Source: CAZSVE01 sp964610175
GTDB lineage: Bacteria; Pseudomonadota; Gammaproteobacteria; HK1
DNA length: 30,444 bases
Assembly: GCA_964610175.1 (NCBI GenBank)
Contig: CAZSVE010000036.1
Span: 1-30,444 of the forward strand
Reading direction: 5' to 3'
Under the pieces are notes generated by a model. The model saw only the letters and a program-made list of their open reading frames with translations. It was not told the origin of the DNA and searched no databases. The translations under genes were made by a program, and so were the position numbers. Positions 8,255-15,099 of the stretch are shown one piece after another (within the stretch, counting starts at the first letter, position 1; every line of letters starts with the position of its first letter).

Positions 8255-8659
8255 TGACCGAAGTGTCGTCCTGAACCTGGGCGCGAGCTACTGCTGCGGC
8301 GCGCTATCTGGCCAAAGCCGCCGGCTGTTTCGTGAATTGCCTGAATCTCAGCGAGGAGTAGAACCGGCGCAACCGTGAACGCAATCAAGAGCAACGGCTG
8401 GTCGAATCGGAGATCCGGATTATCGGGGGCAGCTTCGAGGAAATACCCGGCGAGGATGCACGTTACGGATATCGTTTGGCCCCAGGATGCCTTGCTCTTC
8501 AGCAGCGATCGCGCCGGGGTGTTTCAGGAGGTTTACCGAGTTATCGACAAGGGCGGCCATTTTATCTTCACCGATCCCGTGAAAAGCACCGATTACCCGG
8601 ACGAAATCCTCGGCTCCATCCTTGCGCGGCTCCATCTCGATTCCCTAACGGTCATGTAG
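8255..8659 (+). pseudogene. Decayed SAM-dependent (sarcosine/dimethylglycine-type) N-methyltransferase
   Basis: Reading across frames gives VLNLGASY, then, after a frameshift, AARYLAKAAGCFVNCLNLSEE, an in-frame TAG, further homology to GGSFEEIPGEDARY, and a second shift into DIVWPQDALLFSSDR, GGHFIFTDPVKS and ILARLHLDSL. These are the SAM-binding motif I and following motifs of the glycine/sarcosine/dimethylglycine N-methyltransferase family, which makes glycine betaine by methylating glycine. One stop and at least two frameshifts, plus missing N-terminal and C-terminal parts, mean it is dead. It lies just after the FGE-fold genes and may be older sequence cut by their arrival. The family is confident, the exact substrate is not. 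Confidence 0.75.
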
Positions 8660-8764
8660 TGGGTTCCGAAACCCCGGATAATGAAAGAGCGCCTGCTGTT
8701 TCATAGGAACGCAGGTCACCAATCCGGTGTGCCAGCAGGGACGCTGAATCTATGCGGCAGGTCT

Positions 8765-10084
8765 TCATGATCCTGTCGTTTTTCTCCCTCTGGCCACCCG
8801 ATTCGCTGCCCGCAGGCGTTGCAGGCGCTCGCGGATTCTGATCTCCAGCCCCTGTTCCACCGGTCGATAATAGCGCGTCTCTTCCATACCCGCGGGGAAA
8901 TACCGTTCTCCCGCCGCGAAAGCGCCCTCTTCATCATGGGCGTAACGATAGTCGCGACCGTGACCGAGCTCCTTCATGAGCCGAGTGGGGGCATTGCGCA
9001 GGTGCATGGGGACTTCCAGGGAACCCCAATGGCGTGCATCCTGCATCGCGGCGTGAAAGGCCGTGTAGACGGCATTGCTTTTGGGCACGCTGGCGAGATA
9101 CAGAACCGCCTGGGCCAGGGCCAGTTCGCCCTCCGGACTGCCGAGCCTTCGATATGCGTCCCAGGCGTCGAAGGCCAGCTGCAGCCCGCGCGGGTCGGCA
9201 TTGCCCACATCCTCGGAGGCCATACGCACGATTCTTCTTGCGACATAGTGCGGATCGCAACCGCCATCGATCATGCGAGCGAACCAGTACAGGGCGGCGT
9301 CGGGATCGGAGCCGCGCACCGATTTGTGCAGGGCGGAGATCTGGTCGTAGAAGATGTCGCCCCCCTTGTCGAAGCGGGAAACTCCCCCGGTAACCACCTC
9401 GCGTACCGTCTCGGGAAGGATGGTGTTGCGCCCCTGTGTGGACGCAGCCAGATCGGCACAGATCTCCAGGAAGTTGAGGGCGCGGCGTCCGTCACCATCT
9501 GCGGCCTGCGCCAGTCGATGCAGGGAGGTGTCGTCGATGGCGAGCTTTCGATCCCCGAGCCCCCGCTCTTCGTGCAGGGCACCTTGGAGAATGAAGCGGA
9601 TGTCGTCGGGGGAAAGCGCCCTTAACACATAGACGCGCACGCGGGACAGCAGCGCGTTGTTGAGTTCGAAGGAGGGGTTTTCGGTGGTGGCGCCGATGAA
9701 GATCAAGGTGCCATTTTCCACGTGGGGCAGAAAGGCGTCCTGCTGGGATTTGTTGAAGCGGTGCGCCTCATCGACGAAGAGCACCGTGGACCGGCCCTGG
9801 GCCCGTGACTCCCTGGCCTCCCCGATGGCCTCTCTTATCTCCTTTACCCCGGATAGGACAGCAGAAATACTGAGGAATCTTGCCTTGCAATACCCGGCCA
9901 TGAGCCGCGCCAGGGTGGTTTTCCCGGTGCCGGGCGGTCCCCAGAACACCATGGAATGGAGATCGCCCGACTCGATGGCGCGGCGCAAGGGCTTCCCCTC
10001 CCCCAGGAGATGAGACTGACCGATGAATTGGTGGAGAGTCGACGGTCTCATGCGGTCGGCCAGGGGAATGTTGGGATTAACCAC
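8765..10084 (-). CDS. rarA: Replication-associated recombination protein A (AAA+ ATPase)
   Basis: RarA (MgsA) is a AAA+ ATPase of the clamp-loader/RuvB clade that acts at stalled replication forks. Seen in the 439-residue protein: Walker A GPPGTGKTT (49-57), Walker B VLFVDEAHRF (101-110), sensor I GATTENPSFELN, arginine-finger SRVRVY region, and the family C-terminal domain with ISALHKSVRGSDPDAALYW and HLRNAPT.LMKELGHG. Length matches the family (E. coli 447). The start is a GTG at 10084; an in-frame TAG at 10100-10102 leaves little room for another start. In many gammaproteobacteria rarA follows lolA; here a methyltransferase scrap lies upstream and a pseudogene downstream, so context has been rearranged. 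Confidence 0.97.
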   Translation of the reverse strand: MVNPNIPLADRMRPSTLHQFIGQSHLLGEGKPLRRAIESGDLHSMVFWGPPGTGKTTLARLMAGYCKARFLSISAVLSGVKEIREAIGEARESRAQGRSTVLFVDEAHRFNKSQQDAFLPHVENGTLIFIGATTENPSFELNNALLSRVRVYVLRALSPDDIRFILQGALHEERGLGDRKLAIDDTSLHRLAQAADGDGRRALNFLEICADLAASTQGRNTILPETVREVVTGGVSRFDKGGDIFYDQISALHKSVRGSDPDAALYWFARMIDGGCDPHYVARRIVRMASEDVGNADPRGLQLAFDAWDAYRRLGSPEGELALAQAVLYLASVPKSNAVYTAFHAAMQDARHWGSLEVPMHLRNAPTRLMKELGHGRDYRYAHDEEGAFAAGERYFPAGMEETRYYRPVEQGLEIRIRERLQRLRAANRVARGRKTTGS

Positions 10085-10099
10085 GGTGGCGAGGGTTTT

Positions 10100-10345
10100 C
10101 TATGGGGTATGGAATTTCTGGTGCACGGAATTTCGGTTTCCATGGCTCCGATCCGGGGGGCGGATGGAAAAATCCAGCCAGCCTCCGATCGCAGCCTCCA
10201 CCCGAAGGGGATGGATTTCCATGGCGTGGCAGATGGGTTCCATGTTCTGGGCGGCGATGATTGTGGTCCCTGTGCCGATCGAGGGATCATAAGCCTCCTG
10301 TGATCCACAGTCACTTTCATTCTCGATAATGATATATTTGATGGA
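10100..10345 (-). pseudogene. C-terminal remnant of a DNA methyltransferase (N4/N6 type)
   Basis: Reading the minus strand gives YDPSIGTGTTIIAAQN, then CHAMEIHPLRVEAAIGGW and LDFS, ending in a TAG at 10100. This matches the C-terminal motif I block of beta-class DNA methyltransferases (consensus like YDPF-GSGTT-IAAE, then MEIDP-YVD-AI-RW--FT). The catalytic DPPY-type motif and the rest of the protein are absent; upstream in this frame a stop appears and similarity fades. It is therefore a leftover of a modification enzyme, about 80 residues long, immediately ahead of rarA and in its frame. Confidence 0.6.
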
Positions 10346-10651
10346 CCACTGTCTTGTGGTGTCACGTCATGCTTTGCGAAGAACTTTACCCTCGATTTGG
10401 CGTTCGGATATCGTCTTTTACAGGGGAAGCATCTTATTCCAAATAACAAAAACCATGAATTCATATCGATCGATCGTCTAATTCCCGGTGCCAACGAGGC
10501 CGAGCGTCCACCACGGCTAACCATCGGTCTCCAAGGTCGCCGAGCACCCGAGCAATGCCTGCCCCTCCCCGTCAACGCCCCCTCGGTCGGGCTTTGTGGG
10601 GAGAAGAAGGGGATTTTCCGGAAAATATCCTGATTCGAAAACAGACCTCAA
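10346..10651. other. Intergenic stretch ahead of the UbiB-like gene
   Basis: No gene recognised on either strand. A GGGGAGAAGAAGGGG purine tract at about 10599-10613 and a palindrome ATTTTCCGGAAAAT just after it lie 30-50 bases before the next start codon. Any promoter for the downstream gene would be here, but no convincing -35/-10 pair stands out. Confidence 0.4.
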
Positions 10652-12160
10652 ATGATGCACGCCCTCTTGCGGGATTTCGACATCTCGCCACTCGTACCCG
10701 AAGAATACGCCGCTTACCGTCCACTCGTCGCGGAAACGATGGTGTTCTTTGTCGAACGCCTCTCACCTGCCCGGCTCATGGAGATACTGGCCGCGCAAAA
10801 CCGCCTGGCCCCCGATGCCAGCCTGATTCAGCGGCTCGGCGCCCTACTCCACTTCTGCCCGACGCTGCACAAGCTCGGACAACTACTGGCCCGCAACCAA
10901 CGACTCTCGCCTGCCCTGCGCGAACGTTTGCAGACATTGGAGTCCATGGAGCCCATCACCCCCTTGTTCTCCGTCATGCCCTCCATTGCGCGCGAGCTGG
11001 GCAGCCACGTGTCCTCCGAGATACGGTTGGCGCAAAGACCCCTCGCCGAGGCCAGTGTCGCCGTCGTCGTGCCTTTCTTCCACCGTTCGCTGGAGGAGAC
11101 CAGGGCATTCGACAGCCAGGGAGGGGTCTTGAAGGTGCTCAAGCCCGGAATCGAGGAGCGCCTGGAAGAGGAACTCGAGATCTGGTCCGCCGTTGGCGTA
11201 TTTCTCGATGAGCGCTGCGAGGAACTCGGTTTACCCACCCTGCACTACGCGGAAACCCTGGATGCCGTTCGAGAATTGCTGTCCAACGAGATAAAGCTCG
11301 ACCGGGAGCAAAGAAATCTGGATGCCGCTGCCCGGCTATACGCCGGACAGGAATCCATCCAAATCCCTTCCCTGTTGCCGTTCTCCACGCCACGCATCAC
11401 GGCCATGGAACGTATCTCCGGCAGCAAAGTCACCGAGGCGCGGGAACTATCGGAACAAGCCAGAAAGGATCTGGCCACTACCGTCATCAATACCCTTATC
11501 GTTCGCCCGGCCTGTAGCAACGAGCACTCCGCCATGTTCCATGCCGATCCACATGCCGGAAATCTGTTCGTTACCGACGACAACCGCCTTGCCGTATTGG
11601 ACTGGAGTCTGGTCGGCTATTTGGGGAAACGGGAGCGGGAACTACTCGCGCAGATCTTTCTCGGTGCGATAACCTTCGATGTCTCCAGGGTTGTCCGCGC
11701 AATCGAAGCCCTCGCCTGTTGGCGCCCCAATCATGCCTTGGTGCAGGAAATAGCCGCAGCCGCCCTGCGAAGGCTGCATCCCCATGGATTTCCAGGCTTC
11801 GACTGGCTGGTAAGCCTCCTCGATGATGCAAAAATATTGGCGGAAGTACGTTTCCCCAGAGATCTCCTGTTGTTCAGGAAAAGTATTTTGACGTTGGAAG
11901 GAGTAATCGCCGACATCAGCATGAATTGTCGAATCGGCAAGGTGCTGCCCATATCGGCAGTCCATGAATTCCTTCACGAGTTACTGAACCGATCCACTTG
12001 CTCCCCTCTATCCAGAAGCTTCGGGACCCATGTATCCAACTTCGATCTATTGAGCCTGTATTGGTCCTTGCCCCTGGGGGTAGGAAGGCGTTGCTTGGAT
12101 CTCATGGAATTGCGGTTCGGAACCCATGAAGAGAAAAACATCCCCCCCCCTAAGATGTAG
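10652..12160 (+). CDS. ABC1/UbiB/AarF-family kinase-like protein
   Basis: A 502-residue member of the atypical UbiB kinase-like family, whose best-known members support ubiquinone synthesis. Seen: the KxGQ motif as HKLGQLLA (74-77), an Ala-rich loop counterpart PLAEASVAVV (130-139), the lysine strand VLKVLKPG (159-166), the ExD-region counterpart NEIKLDREQRN, the catalytic-loop HADPHAGNLF (about 297-306) and the metal-binding position as LDWS rather than LDFG. The family's C-terminal membrane segments are not obvious. An in-frame TGA at 10631-10633 limits the start to 10652 or the next codon. Nine C occur just before the stop. There are no ubi neighbours, so a role in quinone synthesis is not supported by context; I give no gene symbol. 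Confidence 0.83.
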   Translation: MMHALLRDFDISPLVPEEYAAYRPLVAETMVFFVERLSPARLMEILAAQNRLAPDASLIQRLGALLHFCPTLHKLGQLLARNQRLSPALRERLQTLESMEPITPLFSVMPSIARELGSHVSSEIRLAQRPLAEASVAVVVPFFHRSLEETRAFDSQGGVLKVLKPGIEERLEEELEIWSAVGVFLDERCEELGLPTLHYAETLDAVRELLSNEIKLDREQRNLDAAARLYAGQESIQIPSLLPFSTPRITAMERISGSKVTEARELSEQARKDLATTVINTLIVRPACSNEHSAMFHADPHAGNLFVTDDNRLAVLDWSLVGYLGKRERELLAQIFLGAITFDVSRVVRAIEALACWRPNHALVQEIAAAALRRLHPHGFPGFDWLVSLLDDAKILAEVRFPRDLLLFRKSILTLEGVIADISMNCRIGKVLPISAVHEFLHELLNRSTCSPLSRSFGTHVSNFDLLSLYWSLPLGVGRRCLDLMELRFGTHEEKNIPPPKM

Positions 12161-12254
12161 CCACGACCGAAACCGGGGCAAAACTCGAACGAACAAGGTT
12201 GGATTGTGCGAGGAACGAGCCACAATCCGAACCATTCGTTGGACAAGCCCATCG

Positions 12255-12363
12255 ATCGGGGGGTTGCGGAGGAGGCGCGGGAGGCAGGATTTCCGACGGC
12301 ATCCATTCGGGGTGACATGTTCGAATTGACGACACCGGAAGGTTTCGAGGCGCGCAAGTGGTA
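12255..12363 (+). pseudogene. Truncated 3' end of the PD-(D/E)XK/DUF3782-like gene
   Basis: The last ~36 codons of the gene at 12703-13326 are repeated here almost exactly (VAEEAREAGFPTASIRGDMFEL and on to EARKW and TAG), with no upstream part. The sequence before 12255 is unrelated, so this is the breakpoint of the tandem duplication that produced the two full copies downstream. Confidence 0.85.
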
Positions 12364-12702
12364 GCCACCGCGAGGGCATTTTTTCTGCATTTCCGCACTT
12401 ATAAAAGCTGCTTTTCACTCCTTCATGAAATCGTCCATATCCAATGACATTGGGAACACCTGCGCTGCTATTCGGGGCATATATGATTTGGTATGGGGAA
12501 AGAAAACTGGTGTTTCGTGAAATTCGACCCATTTACGAGGATGAGCGGGAAATAAGCACATTGCACCCTGTCTCGTGCATGGCTCGATTCCAACATCTCC
12601 GGATACTCGATTTATCCCTCCCGTGAATCGTTCCCGTAAATCATCTTCCATTCCCGACTACGCTATACTTTCTGGAAATCGGCTACCCGAGGATCGATAC
12701 CT
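12364..12702 (+). repeat. Duplicated spacer, copy 1 (with DUF2721 5' fragment)
   Basis: Matches 13327-13690 over nearly its whole length, less a ~25-base deletion after TCATGAAATCGTCCA. At 12444-12477 it encodes MTLGTPALLFG, the first membrane-segment residues of the DUF2721 protein at 14312-14758. There the homology breaks and the dispersed repeat (12483-12555) begins. The last ~100 bases carry the putative promoter of the following nuclease-like gene. Confidence 0.85.
12664..12669 (+). promoter_or_regulatory. Putative -10 element of the first nuclease-like gene
   Basis: TATACT lies 33 bases before the ATG at 12703 and is kept, with its surroundings, before the second copy (13652-13657). 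No good TTGACA-like -35 is found 16-18 bases upstream. Confidence 0.35.
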
Positions 12703-13326
12703 ATGAGCACCACTACCTATGAAGAAGTCCTTTCCCTACTTCGAGAAACCAGCCATCTGATAAAGGAGCAATCCAGGGAGTTCGACCGTCGGCTCAAGGA
12801 GACCGACCGGCAAATGAAGGAAACCGACCGTCGGATCGAGGAAACGGATCGCCAAATGAAGGAGACCGACCGTCAGATCAAGGAACTTGGTCGGCAGATC
12901 GGGGGGTTGGGGGACAAGTTCGGCTATTTTACCGAGGGGATGGCACTGCCCTCCATGGAGCGTATCCTGATGGAGCGCTTCGGGATGACCACCATCATGC
13001 CACGGGTGCGCACCCGCAAGGATGGCGAGGAGATCCAGATCGATGTGTTGGCCTATGCTAACGGCACCATCGACCTTGCGGTGGTGGTGGAGGTGAAAAG
13101 TCGGGTGAAGCGTGATGCCGTGGAGCAGTTGCGGAAGGTCATGGTTCGCTTTCACGAGTTCTATCCCGAGTATCGGGACAAGGCGGTGATGGGTATCCTG
13201 GCCGGGATAGACTGGGACCGAGGGGTTGCGGAAGAGGCGTGGGAGGCAGGATTTCCGACGGCATCCATTCGGGGTGACATGTTCGAATTGACGACACCGG
13301 AAGATTTCGAAGCGCGCAAGTGGTAG
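12703..13326 (+). CDS. Coiled-coil PD-(D/E)XK nuclease-like protein (DUF3782-type), copy 1
   Basis: A 207-residue protein of unknown role. Residues 1-30 are followed by a coiled coil built from seven-residue units (LKETDRQM, KETDRRI, EETDRQM, KETDRQI) to about residue 65, then a globular domain. That domain holds a PD-(D/E)XK-like core: IQIDVLAY, then DLAVVVEVKSR, i.e. the Asp and the E-x-K of the nuclease fold, with a preceding FGMTTIMPRVRTR segment. This layout is typical of DUF3782-type proteins, abundant in some cyanobacteria and sulfur-oxidising gammaproteobacteria. GAGG lies about ten bases before the ATG. The gene is the first complete member of a tandem array; from about residue 66 on it differs from copy 2 by only a few substitutions. 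Nuclease activity is inferred from the motif only. Confidence 0.83.
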   Translation: MSTTTYEEVLSLLRETSHLIKEQSREFDRRLKETDRQMKETDRRIEETDRQMKETDRQIKELGRQIGGLGDKFGYFTEGMALPSMERILMERFGMTTIMPRVRTRKDGEEIQIDVLAYANGTIDLAVVVEVKSRVKRDAVEQLRKVMVRFHEFYPEYRDKAVMGILAGIDWDRGVAEEAWEAGFPTASIRGDMFELTTPEDFEARKW

Positions 13327-13690
13327 CCGTCGCGAGGGCATTTTTTCTGCATTTTCGCGCCTATAAAAGCTGCTTTTCACTCCTTCATGAAATCGTCCAC
13401 TGAGATTGAAATGACGACAGGTCGAAATCCAATGACACTGGGAACACCTGCGCTGCTATTCGGGGCATATATGATTTGGTATGGGTAAAGAAAACTGGTG
13501 TTTCGTGAAATTCGACCCATTTACGAGGATGAGCGGGAAATAAACACATTGCACCCTGTCCCGTGCATGGCTCGATTCCAACATCTCCGTATACTCGATT
13601 TATCCCTCCCGTGAATCGTCCCCGTAAATTACCTTCCATTCCCGACTACGCTATACTTTCTGGAAATCGGCTACCCGAGGATCGATGCCT
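13327..13690 (+). repeat. Duplicated spacer, copy 2 (with DUF2721 5' fragment)
   Basis: Repeats the spacer at 12364-12702. At 13387-13465 it encodes the first 26 residues of the DUF2721 protein in frame (MKSSTEIEMTTGRNP then MTLGTPALLFG), then diverges into AYMIWYG and a stop because the dispersed repeat (13471-13543) follows. A complete gene at this position has thus been cut off after its 5' end. Confidence 0.87.
13652..13657 (+). promoter_or_regulatory. Putative -10 element of the second nuclease-like gene
   Basis: TATACT in the same context as 12664-12669, 33 bases before the ATG at 13691. The -35 is again weak. Confidence 0.35.
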
Positions 13691-14251
13691 ATGAGCACCA
13701 CTACCTATGAAGAAGTCCTTTCCCTGCTTCGAGAAACCAGTCATCTGATAAAGGAGCAATCCAGGGAGTTCGACCGTCGGCTCAAGGAGACCGATCGGCA
13801 GATCAAGGAACTTGGTCAGCAGATCGGGGGGTTGGGGGACAAGTTCGGCTATTTTACCGAGGGGATGGCACTGCCCTCCATGGAGCGTATCCTGATGGAG
13901 CGCTTCGGGATGACCACCATCATGCCACGGGTGCGCACCCGCAAGGATGGCGAGGAGATCCAGATCGATGTGTTGGCCTATGCTAACGGCACCATCGACC
14001 TTGCGGTGGTGGTGGAGGTGAAAAGTCGGGTGAAGCGTGATGCCGTGGAGCAGTTGCGGAAGGTCATGGTTCGCTTTCACGAGTTCTATCCCGAGTATCG
14101 GGACAAGGCGGTGATGGGTATCCTGGCCGGGATAGACTGGGACCGGGGGGTTGCGGAGGAGGCGCGGGAGGCAGGATTTCCGACGGCGTCCATTCGGGAC
14201 GAGATGTTCGAATTGACGACACCGGAGGGTTTCGAGGCGCGCAAGTGGTAG
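13691..14251 (+). CDS. Coiled-coil PD-(D/E)XK nuclease-like protein (DUF3782-type), copy 2
   Basis: A near-duplicate of the gene at 12703, 186 residues from MSTTTYEE. The coiled coil is 21 residues (three seven-residue units, 63 bases) shorter, reading RRLKETDRQIKELGQQ; the rest, including IQIDVLAY and DLAVVVEVKSR, is almost unchanged. An extra ATG six bases upstream (13685) comes from one base change relative to copy 1; I prefer the start shared by both copies, which has GAGG about ten bases before it. The gene is followed after 60 bases by the complete DUF2721 gene, the probable original arrangement. Function unknown; nuclease fold inferred. Confidence 0.83.
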   Translation: MSTTTYEEVLSLLRETSHLIKEQSREFDRRLKETDRQIKELGQQIGGLGDKFGYFTEGMALPSMERILMERFGMTTIMPRVRTRKDGEEIQIDVLAYANGTIDLAVVVEVKSRVKRDAVEQLRKVMVRFHEFYPEYRDKAVMGILAGIDWDRGVAEEAREAGFPTASIRDEMFELTTPEGFEARKW

Positions 14252-14311
14252 CCGTCGCGAGGGCATTTTTTCTGCATTTTCGCGCTTATAAAAGCTGCTT
14301 TTCACTCCTTC

Positions 14312-14758
14312 ATGAAATCGTCCACTGAGATTGAAATGACAACAGGTCGAAATCCAATGACACTGGGAACACCTGCGCTGCTATTCGGGGAAATTACCTT
14401 GATAATGCTGGCATATACCAACCGATTCTCTACCTTGAGTCGGCTGATCGGGGAAATGAACGCCCACGGGACCGGTGAAAATGAGGAACTGGAGAGAAAA
14501 CAGATCCCTGCCTTACGGACTCGTCTTAAGCTCATTCAGGGGATGCAGGCACTCGGGATCATCGGTTTTCTGCTTTGCACGATATCGGTGTTGTCTCTTC
14601 TCATGGAGATCCCGTGGCTGGGCAAGATGACTTTCGGCACCAGCGTCGTATGTTTGATGTGTTCTCTGGTTTTGTCTTTGTGGGAGGTATTGTTATCGAC
14701 CCGAGCCCTGGATTATGTCTTGGATGATTTCGATGGAAGGATCGAAAAGAACGATTGA
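14312..14758 (+). CDS. DUF2721-family membrane protein
   Basis: A 148-residue inner-membrane protein of unknown function. Seen: a first membrane segment TPALLFGEITLIMLAYTNRF (about 18-37), the AYTNRF-S-L--LI signature, a polar helix with ELERKQIPALRTRLKLIQGMQ, then two more hydrophobic segments (about 80-98 and 108-128). This is the usual DUF2721 layout and length. No Shine-Dalgarno is seen before the ATG at 14312; starts at codon 9 (14336) or 16 (14357) are possible. The first codons are duplicated twice upstream as gene fragments. The link between this protein and the nuclease-like genes is positional only. Confidence 0.75.
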   Translation: MKSSTEIEMTTGRNPMTLGTPALLFGEITLIMLAYTNRFSTLSRLIGEMNAHGTGENEELERKQIPALRTRLKLIQGMQALGIIGFLLCTISVLSLLMEIPWLGKMTFGTSVVCLMCSLVLSLWEVLLSTRALDYVLDDFDGRIEKND

Positions 14759-14938
14759 TCCGAGGGTAAGCCGTGCGTGGGGTAGAGGTGCTGATCGGCA
14801 GGGGTCGATCACACCGGCGGGAGACGCGAAAACCGCTCCCTGAACCGTTCCATGGGCAGGGAAAGGGTCGATCCCGGCAGTGAATCGGTCCCGGAGGTAA
14901 TCGAGAGGCCGATACCGCGCCGGTGGGAATGCAAGAAT

Positions 14939-15030
14939 TGGCGGAGAGGGTGGGATTCGAACCCACGTGGGAGTACAACCCCCTACCCGATTTCGAGTCG
15001 GGCCCGTTATGGCCACTTCGGTACCTCTCC
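14939..15030 (-). tRNA. tRNA-Ser, anticodon CGA
   Basis: On the minus strand the 92-base gene starts GGAGAGG and ends CCTCTCC-G-CCA, giving a 7-bp acceptor stem with an encoded CCA. The anticodon stem-loop is CCCGA-CTCGAAA-TCGGG, so the anticodon is CGA, reading UCG serine codons. The long variable arm expected for serine tRNAs (GTAGGGGGTTGTACTCCCAC region) and a T arm with GTGGGTTCGAATCCCAC are present. It lies between pepP and the DUF2721 gene; no integrase or duplicated 3' end is seen that would mark it as an attachment site. Confidence 0.97.
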
Positions 15031-15049
15031 GAACGCTCGAGGAACGAGA

Positions 15050-15058
15050 AGTATAACA
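15050..15058 (-). promoter_or_regulatory. Putative extended -10 promoter of tRNA-Ser
   Basis: TGTTATACT on the minus strand (TG-n-TATACT) lies about 20 bases before the tRNA 5' end, the right distance for a start near 15043. No clear -35 hexamer is present. Confidence 0.42.
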
Positions 15059-15099
15059 CAGGTGTTGACTGGCGTCGGATAATGGAATGGGCGTCGAAG

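Noticed and set aside
10048..10575. A 175-codon minus-strand frame overlapping the rarA start
   Set aside because: Its predicted protein is unrecognisable, whereas another frame of the same strand shows a clear DNA methyltransferase C-terminus followed by the rarA start.
12796..12895. Regular 21-base repeats that could suggest a CRISPR-like or satellite array
   Set aside because: The repeats are contiguous, without spacers, in frame, and encode a coiled coil inside a gene.
14939..15030. tRNA-Ser as the attachment site of an integrated island
   Set aside because: No integrase gene and no repeated tRNA 3' end were found nearby; pepP and the tandem array are the immediate neighbours.
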